Positions 44,831 to 53,689 of a stretch of DNA of 64,000 bases are shown here, piece by piece. Under the pieces are notes generated by a model. That model saw nothing but the letters and a program-made list of their open reading frames with translations. It made no database searches and was not told where the DNA came from. The stretch comes from Uranotaenia lowii. Taxonomy: Eukaryota > Arthropoda > Insecta > Diptera > Culicidae. The stretch is from positions 66,036,839 through 66,100,838 of the forward strand of contig NC_073691.1 of assembly GCF_029784155.1 (NCBI RefSeq), in the 5' to 3' direction. Within the stretch, counting starts at the first letter, position 1. Each line of letters opens with the position of its first letter. A program made the translations under genes and the position numbers.

Positions 44831-46100
44831 GTAAACCACTCCTCTAGACTTACATAATATTGCAATTTTCTCCTTATTCACCATCTGCACACTTGAAATA
44901 AGCATGGACGTAGTTCGAATTTTTTCTGGTTGTTATTTTCAAATAACTTGAATGACAAAAAATTGGACAATTATTCTACGCCTTTTTTTATTCTGTTCGA
45001 ATTAGTTTCTGGAGATCATCAAACCACTGCGGTTTCTTGAAATCACTTCTTCACGAAATCGGTAATGAAATTTTTCACTTAACTCACTTTTTCAAAATGC
45101 GTAATTAGTCTCCAGTTTAATTTTTATGGTCAATTGATACAAATTGTTTTATCGTGAACCTTCGTCCACATTTTTCTTTCGGGTTCGTTTTTTTTCCAAT
45201 TCCGATTCGTCCAGATCATGATGCATCTAGGATGGTGATCTCAAATGCCAAATCGCCATTCAGCCATATTGAAAAAAGTTTTGACAGCTGGCTGTAGTGT
45301 TTAAGAAAAAAGGGGTCCAGGGATGCCAGGTGTTAGAGATAAAAAATCAGATGGCAAAAAAGTGTGTGTATATGCACAAGCTAATCGTAAACGAAAGATC
45401 AAAAGATTTAAAATCGTACTGGGGTTTAGTTTATTTTATTATATTTAAATTGAGTTTTCGGAAATAAAGCAATGATATGAGTATATTCAATGAATTAATT
45501 AGTATTCTAAACACTTTTTTTTTTAAAATAACAATACAGTTCGGTCTTTCCGTGTGTTCCAAAAACGAAAAACTTCACATTGACCATTAAGATAGAAATG
45601 ATCTTTAAGGGTGGAACAAACAACCAAAACCCTAAACCGGATGTTGCTTGCCCCTTATTCTTGTTACCTTATCCAAATAGCTCTTTTGTTTCCCTCCAAT
45701 CGAAAAGTGTTGGATGAAAATAAAAATAAATCGGTTCTGCTAAAAGAATGCTATAAATTCTGCTATTGATAATTTTCATGATTAAATGATAAACGATTTT
45801 AGGATTCAAAATTTTATTTTCCAATAACTGTTGCACCATGTAAATACTGCTTAAGCCTTTTTTAATATTAACATATTCAGTTAATCTACCTTCACCACCA
45901 CCCACGAGCAGCACTGAGCTGGAGCTTTGCTGCACTCGAGGATGACTAGCAATTGGACAGCATCACTTGCAGGAATCCTTTAGGGGCTCAATCCATTCCG
46001 GACAATCAACAGTCGGCAGTGGATCGAACTGATTCCCCAACCCACTCATCGGACTTATCGTCATGCTGCTTAGGCGCCTAACGTTGCGCCTTTTTTTTTC
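44831..46100. other. Intergenic; 3' flank of the Rad23-like gene
   Basis: It contains the probable 3' UTR of the minus-strand gene, with AGGCGCAACGTTAGGCGCCT (46071-46090, minus) as a small hairpin and an AATAAA on the minus strand near 45810. An 88-codon minus frame (45669-45935) has no recognisable similarity and starts on a non-ATG codon. Confidence 0.5.
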
Positions 46101-46322
46101 CTATTTCAGCTCATCGGTTCCCTCGTTCAAAAGTGCCAAAAACTTCATCTGGTTTTCCCAAATGCTGCCCATCAGATCTGGATTACTCGATTGGATCTTC
46201 TGGAGCAGCGATGGCAACAGACGGGGGTCCTCCTGAAGCAGCTTCTTTATCTCGATGAAGATCGGATGTTCCTGCAGGAGGGCCAGCCGCTTCTCGGACG
46301 ATGGAATGTAACGCCTCGCCAT
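46101..46322 (-). CDS. Small protein resembling the XPC-binding domain of Rad23
   Basis: A 73-residue protein, MARRYIPSSEKRLALL..., whose body HPIFIEIKKLLQEDPRLLPS and LLQKIQSSNPDLMGSI ... FLALLNEG follows the helical pattern of the XPC-binding (STI1-like) domain of Rad23: F-x-x-[IM]-x-x-x-[LV]-x-x-[DN]-P-x-L-L-x-x-[LI]-L-Q-x-I. In Rad23 this domain binds XPC/Rad4 in nucleotide excision repair. The ubiquitin-like and UBA domains of Rad23 (300-400 residues) are absent, so this is either a stand-alone domain gene or a truncated duplicate with an unknown role. The ATG at 46322 opens an undamaged frame. Upstream on the minus strand are a TATATAA (46460-46454) and a consistent splice pair (GTGAGT at 46426, TTTTTTTTCAAG ending 46366). 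Confidence 0.6.
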   Translation of the reverse strand: MARRYIPSSEKRLALLQEHPIFIEIKKLLQEDPRLLPSLLQKIQSSNPDLMGSIWENQMKFLALLNEGTDELK

Positions 46323-46365
46323 GTTACCATCCGATTCGATGACTTTCTGCTGCTTCTAGATAGCT

Positions 46366-46426
46366 CTTGAAAAAAAAGTGTTGAATAAGCATAAATTTAT
46401 CATAAGTAAAAATTAATGACACTCAC
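46366..46426 (-). other. Possible 61-bp 5' UTR intron
   Basis: On the minus strand, GCG/GTGAGT at 46427/46426 and a T-rich tract ending CAAG at 46366 give a short intron of usual dipteran size before the ATG at 46322. It conflicts with a start site about 30 nt after the TATA, which would leave almost no first exon, so either the TATA or the intron may be unused. Confidence 0.35.
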
Positions 46427-46453
46427 CGCTACCGACAAAGTTGGCACCGTCGT

Positions 46454-46460
46454 TTATATA
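46454..46460 (-). promoter_or_regulatory. TATA box of the Rad23-like gene
   Basis: TATATAA on the minus strand, about 138 nt before the ATG, with GC-richer DNA upstream (46.6-46.95 kb) including repeated CAGCCAGC words. Confidence 0.45.
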
Positions 46461-46519
46461 GGTCCAACCTCTTCCAGCTTTGCCTACCAGCCCGGAGCTC
46501 AACCGGAAGATTTTGTTTC

Positions 46520-47680
46520 GATTCTATGAATTAGATTTGCAAAAATCAAGGCGAAATCTTTGTCAAAGCAATATCTTGATGCTTAACAAAACTTCGTGTT
46601 CTACAAAAAATCAGAACACCTGGCATCCCAGCCAGCCAGCAGCCAGCTAAACAGCCAGCTGTCAAATTTCGGCTGCGTTTCGCCTCCTCCTCCGCATCCA
46701 ACCCTCGTTTACTTTTTGCCAAAGTGAGACCACCATATCTAGATTCCATCATGGTCTAGATCGCCCTAGGCAGCTTTAGAGTAAACACCTGCCACGGTCG
46801 CCAAATGTGCAGACCAGTCCAGCGTCCGGTCGCGGCTCTGCTGGGTCACTTGACCGAATCCAGCTGGGGCAACTGCCCGCCGTCCCGCTTAGCTTGCTGA
46901 CCCGCTCGCACTCGCTGACTATCTGGCTGGGCGCGTGCACGCTCGTGATGGATGACCGAGAGTCAGATTAATCCATACACACAGATAAGGTGTTGCAGTC
47001 AGTTTGATTATTACTATTTTTTTATGAATAATCCAATAGGATGAAAATCCCATAAAATGTTTTACTTGTTTTGTTTGAATATAGTGGCCATCCATATTTT
47101 GCTTGGTAGTTCAATTCTTCATGTCAGTTGTGCTGATCCAATCATATCATTTCTTTTGCAACCTTTTCTATGGGTGCACAAACCCTAAGAAAACTATCAC
47201 CCGTCTGTATTGAATTAATGTGTCCTTTCCCTGTTGATGTTTCGGTGTATGGGAAAATATTGCCTGACGTCTTAGTTGATTAAATACGCTTCCCTGTTTT
47301 TTCTGCATCTGGGAATTTCCCTGCCAAAAATTGGCATAGAAAATAGAATGGTTCAGTAAACCATCACACGAAAAAAAAGCATTTTTAACAGTTCACACAT
47401 ACGAATACCGGTTGAAGAAGATGCTCTGCCTCAGTTTGCACCCTGTAGCTAAAAACAACTGTTGATAGATAACTAAAGAATCACTGAATGAAGCATACGA
47501 AGCGCAAAATGTAAATATTTGAAACACTGTGTGACTTTAATCATCCGTATTCATAAAGTGAACGATCATTATGATTACTGGGCGAAAGAACCAATGCTGG
47601 CAGTATTAGCATTCAAGTTAATTGGGGCAGTCGGGAATTATTTCGTTGCCAAGTTCATAGAAAAAGTGTGAAAAAACGCG
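46520..47680. other. Intergenic, promoter side of two genes
   Basis: The first part is GC-rich with CAGCCAG repeats; the second is AT-rich. The only motif I would flag is the kB palindrome at 47311. No coding frame stands out. Confidence 0.5.
47311..47321. promoter_or_regulatory. Perfect kB-type palindrome
   Basis: GGGAATTTCCC fits the NF-kB/Rel consensus GGGRNNYYCC exactly and is a full palindrome. It lies 360 bp before the ATG of the secreted peptide at 47681. A weaker GGGAATTATTTC occurs near 47634. Confidence 0.45.
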
Positions 47681-47947
47681 ATGGTCGCTAAACTCGTGGT
47701 GCATTTCTTAGCAATTTTGTTGGTTTCTCAACAAATTACACCCCTCGGCGGGGCTCCATGGAGTGGTTCCTGGAATCCAGCACCCAACAGGATTGATCTT
47801 CCGGAATCCAGTACCATTTCAGCAATATCTTCCTCTGTAGAACAGGAAACGGTAGAATTGGGTCATCGATCAATTGTTGTTAGGAATCCGTGTAAAGGGA
47901 ATACTATCTTCCGAGATGGCGTTTGCCGTTCCAGGTTTCCTGGATGA
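47681..47947 (+). CDS. Small secreted peptide with C-terminal Cys loop
   Basis: An 88-residue precursor. The N-terminus MVAKLVVHFLAILLVSQQIT is a clear signal peptide. A Pro/Ser-rich linker (GAPWSGSWNPAPNRI, SSTISAISSSVEQETVE) precedes the C-terminal loop RNPCKGNTIFRDGVCRSRF, which ends PG. The only two Cys of the mature part are in the loop, so a single disulfide is likely. The pattern C-x(n)-D-G-x-C-R is shared with the gene at 49288-49500 and the remnant at 16.5 kb, and recalls one-disulfide loop peptides such as secapin. A kB site upstream would suit an immune role, but that is inference. Two polyadenylation-type AATAAA words follow near 48108. Intact and single-exon as read. Confidence 0.65.
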   Translation: MVAKLVVHFLAILLVSQQITPLGGAPWSGSWNPAPNRIDLPESSTISAISSSVEQETVELGHRSIVVRNPCKGNTIFRDGVCRSRFPG

Positions 47948-48119
47948 ACAATTCTCTACAATACTCTAAAGTACTGAATCAAGTTTTATTTAACGTTCAA
48001 TTAGTACAGGTACATTCAAATTCTGTCAAACAGATAGTTCTAGGGTTTACCTATTGTATATATTGAAACAGGATAAGAATAAGGTTGAAATGTATAGTGT
48101 ACAGAAAATAAATAAATCG

Positions 48120-49258
48120 TAAAAATAAAATAAAAGTGAAAATACGGGTACAATGTTTTTTTTTAATTAATGAACTTAAAGTTGCATCGTTATTTCCAAT
48201 ATCAGTATTCGTTCATTTTGAAAAAAATCATGAAAATTCCTGATTATTAAGCAATGCTTCTTAAAGGCCAAAACACACTCATTTTATTTCCTTCTTCTTT
48301 GGTTTGGAAATGAGGAGCGATTTTTCAAGAAAGAATTCAGGTTGTAGGATGATCCAAAAATACCGTTGTGTTTCCAAACCTATCACTTGGGAGCTTTTAA
48401 ATGTATAACAACCATATCTTAACGCTTATTAGATACATATTTATATTTGAAACGTGAGGATAATATTGTAAACAATATATAAACATGACTAATAGTACTT
48501 TCTTTATTTTTTGCAGGACCTAATGCATTTGAACAAATAAATTTGCAAAAACGAAATTTATTTTTGTCTGTTCAAAAAAGTTATTTAGGGATAGCTCTGT
48601 TGTTTCATCAGATTTGGAAATTCTGTTTAAGTTATGATCCATTACCGGAAATGAAGAATTCAATATACACTTTAAGAGGCTCCTGATATTTAAACCACTT
48701 TTTTGATTTTGAATAAAATAAGAGTAGATTTATTTTCTAGCATTTTTTAACGGCAATATGTAATATTTTTTTAATGGAAATATTCGATATCACTTTAATC
48801 TATCTTCCGGGAAACAATCGTCTACAGCGGTTGTGTTTAAGAACAGTTCCATTTTTGCAACTTCCGGAGAAAAGTTGGGCCCGATTACAGGTTAGAAGTA
48901 AAAACAAAACGGTAACCGTGAGAAGGAGAAAACACTTTCTGGCACTCAACAACATGCTGAACTGAGATTATTATTAACAGTTGAGACATTGTTAGAGGTT
49001 AGCGAGCTTCACTTTACTTATAGCTTGATCGTTTCAAATTCAATATTTATCACGAATTTCAGTCAGTTCTCTTGTTCCGAGAATACATTGAATGAATAAG
49101 TTAAGATAATCAGATAGTGTTTTACTTATAAGCAACCACCATCAAATTAGCAAATAAAATGTCACTAAGTTTAATATGCCTAAAATCAATAATCAGCTGA
49201 AATTTATTTTTGAATTATGAATATATTTTGTCTTAAACACAACTCACAGTTTATAACG
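48120..49258. other. Intergenic, no gene seen
   Basis: AT-rich spacer between two convergent small peptide genes. A 63-codon plus frame at 48774 is basic and unlike anything I recognise. Confidence 0.55.
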
Positions 49259-49264
49259 TTTATT
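49259..49264 (-). terminator. Polyadenylation signal AATAAA
   Basis: Minus-strand AATAAA, 24 nt after the stop codon of the peptide gene at 49288. Confidence 0.6.
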
Positions 49265-49287
49265 ATAAAAGCTAAAAAAGTGCACAA

Positions 49288-49500
49288 TTAGCTTTTCCCT
49301 GGAAACTGTTTCCGGCATTTTCCATCCCGAGAGATATAGCCTGCAGGACACCGGCAACTGGACCCATAAATACATCTTATATCTTGGGGTTTTTCCGATG
49401 AACTGGGATGATATTTTGCTGGATTGCTACCTGCTGCATATATTTGACCGGCTAAAAAAATAATCAAAAACAGAAATTTGGAATGCATCGCGGCTGTCAT
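49288..49500 (-). CDS. Small secreted peptide with C-terminal Cys loop, paralogue
   Basis: A 70-residue precursor starting MTAAMHSKFLFLIIFLAG, a signal peptide with probable cleavage after QIYA-A. The mature part has CIYGSSCRCPAGYISRDGKC followed by RKQFPGKS. It has four Cys, two more than its 88-residue relative, and keeps the D-G-x-C-R-x-x-F-P-G ending. The CPxG...GKCR form is close to the secapin-type loop. An ATG at 49488 could also serve as start and keeps the full hydrophobic core. Upstream, TTTTCAGTACTC (about 49540) is a fair TCAGT initiator and CATAAAGG a weak TATA. It is convergent with the 47.7-kb gene. Confidence 0.65.
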   Translation of the reverse strand: MTAAMHSKFLFLIIFLAGQIYAAGSNPAKYHPSSSEKPQDIRCIYGSSCRCPAGYISRDGKCRKQFPGKS

Positions 49501-50401
49501 ATGCTATCGAATGCTATCGAGGCTGTTTGAGTACTGAAAATGTGCCGAATACCCCTTTCAGACTAATGGCCTTTATGGTTAGATTTTACGATCGAACAGT
49601 ATTAAATTAATGGTTGTTTTCGTAATACTAATCAATACATTGAAAAACATAAGAATATTCCGAAAAGTTGTACGCCTTACAAGTTTATATAGATTTGTAT
49701 ACTTCAACTTCTAATCATTGGCTATAAGATTGAACTAATGAATTTTCTAATGAAATGATATTAAAGACCAGAAGTGGTTTTCAAAAGTTTTTTTTTTTCT
49801 ACTCAAAGACATTTTCAGTTTTTTTTAATGTTACAGCTAAGCTTAGCTTGATTGACTACTCACATCCACCTTAAATCATTGAACCCGAAATGATTCATAG
49901 GGAAGATAAGGGCATAACGAGCACTCGGGGCATAGAAAGCACTTCTCTTTTCTACAAGAGGACGCATTTTCTTAAATAAATTTTCATGAGAACTTGTTTC
50001 GTATTTCCTATAATATTAATTTTTCATCAAAAAAAAAAAAAAATTCTCATCATAGTTACAGAAACATTTAAACAAAAACATCTAGGTTCTCATGTGACGA
50101 AAATATAATAATTTTCAAGCACCGAGAAATAAGCATTTATGATCTTTAAATCATCTTGATCTATAATGTACGCACTGCAACATAATATACACATTGTTCC
50201 TCAATTTTCACCATCAATATTTTTTTTTGATTTCTCACTTGAATCAATTTTAAACGCGTTTTTACTTTAATTTGTTGACTCGGGGCGAACAGAGCACAAT
50301 TAATCGGGGCACGATAGGCGTTTTCTACCTTAGCATCATGCAGTGATTTCAATTGGATATAACCAACTAATGATAGAGCTACAGCTTCACTAGTTAACAT
50401 C

Positions 50402-50475
50402 TGACGATTTGGTCTATTGGTTAGATGTCGGAGAGGTAATCAAAAGTCTCGAGTTCGAATCCTGTTCGAGGACAT
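50402..50475 (+). other. tRNA-like sequence (A and B boxes)
   Basis: TTGGTCTATTGGTTAGATG fits a Pol III A box and GAGTTCGAATCC a B box, about 32 bp apart as in tRNAs. The acceptor ends do not pair and no clear anticodon arm forms, so it is tRNA-derived, not a functional tRNA gene. Confidence 0.6.
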
Positions 50476-50699
50476 TATTTTTCATTTACCATTTATGATA
50501 GTTTATTTTGATTGTTGCATTATGTGACTAGTAGCATCTTGGCGGGTGAAGCAAAGCACCAAAAACATAATGTATGAGTGTGTGTGAATTGTTTGTATTC
50601 TACAAACAGTCACACTTTATTTAAGTATTCCTTTGTTGGATGGATCTACGCCTCACCGTTTAGTGTAAAATGCATCGATCATGAATGGTAAAGGAAAAA

Positions 50700-50780
50700 A
50701 AATCATCTCTATCAGGAATCGTACTCGATCCTGCTGATTACATCTCCGACATCTAACTAATAAGCCAAATCGTCAAATGT
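50700..50780 (-). other. Second tRNA-like sequence, opposite arm
   Basis: On the minus strand, TTGGCTTATTAGTTAGATG and GAGTACGATTCC match the first copy with both boxes partly decayed. Same caveats as for the first copy. Confidence 0.55.
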
Positions 50781-51174
50781 AACAAGTCAAGCTGTAGCTC
50801 TATTATTTAGTTGACTTCATCGAGTGAAATTCGCTGCTGGATTCCACCGCAGAAAACGCTCATTTGGCCCCGATTAATGTTGCTTATACTGCCCCAGTGG
50901 GGGTTCTCATTATGCTCCTACAGTGACTGATTTTCTGCTTTTGGCAAAAAAGTTTAAAATGCATTTTTAAACGTTTTTATCTACTTTTAATTCAAGTATC
51001 AGCGAGTTGAAAAATAGACTGTTTAGTATCTGAACACGAAACAATGATGTAAGTCACATATTATAGCTGTTTTCCAGGGTTAAATAAGCGTTTTCCTTGA
51101 GGTGGCCATTATGTCTTTATCTCCCCTACTGGAAAAAGGAAATTTTTCGCTGAACAAGTTTGTCACAGATCGTA

Positions 51175-51560
51175 ATGTAGGGATGAGATGAAGGATATGC
51201 AGAAAATATATAAAACTTAATTGAATTGAAATAAAATATAAGTTGTATTCGGCAACACTGAAGAAAAATAAAATAGGGGCCATTCTAATATAACGTAACG
51301 CGTTTAGGGGGGGAGGGGTATAGCAGTTTGTTACGGTTTGTGAATTTTTGATAGAAAATCTGATAAAAATGTGTTACGTAGGGGGGTGGGGGGGTCAAAA
51401 AGGACCGAATATTGCGATACGTAATATTTGAACGGCCCCATAAAATAAATGTCTATCGCAACTTATGTTATTTTGGTAATACTAGGCAAACAAACATAAC
51501 AAAGTCAGTCATTGATCGATTCTTGTGAGTGAAAGACGTGTCTGAGTGAATCTCTGAATA
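51175..51560. repeat. Diverged direct repeat, copy 1
   Basis: Shares GAGATGAAGGATATGCAGAA, CAACACTGAAGA, AACATAACAAAGTCAG and GTGAGTGAAAGACGTGTCTG with copy 2 at 53217-53436. It includes the 3' flank of the transposase pseudogene. Confidence 0.75.
51276..51439. mobile_element. 164-bp MITE with 8-bp target duplication
   Basis: Ends GGGGCCATTCTAATATAACG and, in complement, GGGGCCGTTCAAATATTACG. ATAAAATA is duplicated at 51268-51275 and 51440-51447. A diverged copy of the surrounding sequence at about 53217-53436 lacks the insert, giving an empty-site comparison. The interior is G-rich (GGGGGGGAGGGG). The 8-bp duplication fits hAT-like mobilisation. Confidence 0.85.
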
Positions 51561-52264
51561 GAGCACCTGAGCAGTTTTTTTGTCTTCTTTAGATTCCGCT
51601 TGACAATAGCCCAGCATTCCTCAATTGGGCGGAGCTCTGGCGTGTTGGGATGGTTCATGTCCTTGGGAAACACTTGCACGTTGTTGGCGGCGTACCACTC
51701 CATGGCCTTTTTACCGTAATGGCAAGATGCCAAATCCAGTCAAAACCATTCGGAACAACCGTGTTTCTTCAGGAAAGGCAGCAGACGTTTATTCAAACAC
51801 TCTTTCACGTAAATTTCTTGGATGACAGTCCCGGAAGCTATGAAAATGCTGCTTTTCAAGCCACAGGTGCAGATGGCTAGCCAAATCAGATATTTCTTCG
51901 CGAACTTTGACAGTTTGATGTGCTTAAAAATATCTGCTACCTTTCCCCTTCCTTTTGCCGTATAAAACTCCTGTCCCAGAAGCTGCTTGTTGAAGTCGGC
52001 TTTGACGTAGGTTTCGTCGTCCATTACCACGCAGTCAAACTTCGTCAGCATCGTCAGGTACAGCCTCCGGGATCGCGCTTTTGCCGTCGTATTTTGTTTA
52101 TCATCACGATTTGGAGTCACTACCTTCTTGTACATGCATAATAATAGCATCAACAAACGATGAATGTTTCGGGCGAGTGGTGTAGCTTCGTATGTATTAG
52201 TAAACGCAACAAGCCAAACCAGCTGCTGTTCACTGTCGCTCTCCGTGGTAAAACAGTTTTCCAC
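51509..52264 (-). pseudogene. DD37E mariner-family transposase, partial, with a nonsense codon
   Basis: On the minus strand the central and C-terminal parts of a transposase: VMDDETYVKADF, LDLASCHYGKKAMEWYAANN and LRPIEECWAIVKRNLKK. The third catalytic residue Glu is present and 37 residues separate it from the second Asp, so this is another DD37E member, and a different subfamily from the 19-kb copy. A TGA at 51742-51740 replaces the usual Trp just before the second Asp. The N-terminal DNA-binding region is missing or unrecognisable, and I see no terminal repeats. Confidence 0.85.
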
Positions 52265-52429
52265 TGTAGTGTGTGTTCGCTCTGTCGTGTTGATTTATAG
52301 ATTCTCTACAGAGGTTCGGCTTAAAATCTCTGCGGTGCGTTTCACAGAATCTCTACCGAGAATCGAAAACCGAGCACGCCGGTGATTCTCGTTAGAGAAA
52401 TTGCAATCATGGTCTCCGGTATGAAAGAC

Positions 52430-52925
52430 GGATTGGCACAGGGAGCACAGATTTTAAAGGCTGCTGCTACGAACCAAATTGTTGCTGCTTCTGTCACTGG
52501 AAAAAGACGGAATGGCTTTGGAAGCGCAGACTTTGAAGACTGCTGCTGCTGATTTTTTGTTATGGTTTGGCTTTCCAGTGGATCCGGCTTGAATTCTAAG
52601 GCTGTTGCTGCTGATTTTTTTTGTTATAATTTGACTTTCAGGTGGATAAAAACGGAATGGCTTTAGAAGCGCAGATTCTTGGGCAGCTTCTGCGGATTTT
52701 TACTTTTATTTAGCCTACCGGTGGAAAAAGACGGAATTGGATTTCGAAGCGTAGACTTTGAAGCCTGCTGCTGCTGATTGTTTGGCTAGGTTTGGCTTTT
52801 CGGAGGAAAAAGATGGAAATGGCTAAAGAAGCGCAAATTTCTAAGGCTGCTGCTGGTTGTTTGTTATGATTTGTCTTTCCGGTGGATAAAGACGAAATGG
52901 CTTTAGAAACGCTGATTGGATGAAG
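52430..52925 (+). repeat. Minisatellite of about 85-90 bp
   Basis: Five to six imperfect units with GGAAAAAGACGGAATGGCTT, AGAAGCGCAGA, AAGGCTGCTGCTGCTGATT and TTTGGCTTTCCGGT. Unit starts fall near 52498, 52633, 52723, 52806 and 52880. CTG/GCT triplets are over-represented. Confidence 0.75.
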
Positions 52926-53216
52926 AATATGAAGAAAATGAGTAACATTTTTAAGATTTGAAAAGTTTTTGCCGAGAATGGAATGTAGAATTGAGATGAG
53001 GAATATTTTTGGTATACAATTTTGTATTTAAGAAAGATTCTATCGCAAAAAGAGTTGGGAAGGAATGTTTAGATGAGATGAAGGATGAGAATAAAGATGT
53101 GGATTATGGAATAAAAATTAAGGATATTTGGTAAATACAATTTTGTTCTAAAGAAAAAAAAACCAAAGTTGACGCGTAAAAAGTTTTATCTGAGAATAGA
53201 GGTTAGAATGAATGAA

Positions 53217-53436
53217 GCTATGAGATGAAGAATATGCAGAAAATAAATCAAATTTAATCAAAAATAAAATAAAATAAAATAAAAGTTGCATTCAGCAACA
53301 CTGAAGATAAATAAAGTAAAATAAATGTCTATGACAATGTTGGTTATTTTGGCAACACTAGGCAAAGCAAACATAACAAAGTCAGCCATTGATCTATTCT
53401 TGTGAGTGAAAGACGTGTCTGAGTGAATCTCTGAAT
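53217..53436. repeat. Diverged direct repeat, copy 2 (MITE-free)
   Basis: Second copy of the 51.2-51.5 kb sequence, without the 164-bp MITE. It ends at AATCTCTGAATGGAG, where copy 1 goes on into the transposase. Confidence 0.75.
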
Positions 53437-53689
53437 GGAGATTCATAAGAATCGTAAAATCACGACACTTAACTTTGTATCTTATTGGAAAAAAGGTTAT
53501 TAGGTGTTAATTGGGGGCATGTCTTTTAGCATTAACAAAAAATCAAATGACATCACTGCTGAGTACCTTGTGAGGTAATGCATGAATATTTTTCATTTCA
53601 TACTTCGCGAGGCACCAATAGTGATGTCAATTGAATTTTTTTTTTCAATGCAAAATACATACTTCTATTGGACCTATTAAATAGCTACA

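Larger units (their letters stand above)
49890..50930. mobile_element. Foldback element with tRNA-like promoter boxes in both arms
   Basis: The arms are inverted: GCACAATTAATCGGGGC near 50293 pairs with ACATTAATCGGGGC read in complement near 50880; AGAGCTACAGCTT (50380) with AGAGCTACAGCTT in complement (about 50800); the tRNA-like stretch 50402-50475 with 50700-50780. Outer words GGGCATAACGAGCACTCGGG and, in complement, GAGCATAATGAGAACCCCCA suggest ends near 49890 and 50930. No transposase is present, and the boundaries are approximate. Confidence 0.6.

Noticed and set aside
45669..45935. 88-codon minus frame downstream of the Rad23-like gene, considered as a UBA domain
   Set aside because: Only a vague resemblance, no ATG at the start, and it falls in the probable 3' UTR.
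48774..48965. 63-codon basic frame between the two Cys-loop peptide genes
   Set aside because: No signal peptide or Cys loop; likely chance.
50402..50475. Functional tRNA gene
   Set aside because: A and B boxes are present but the acceptor ends do not pair and no anticodon arm forms; it is repeated in a foldback.
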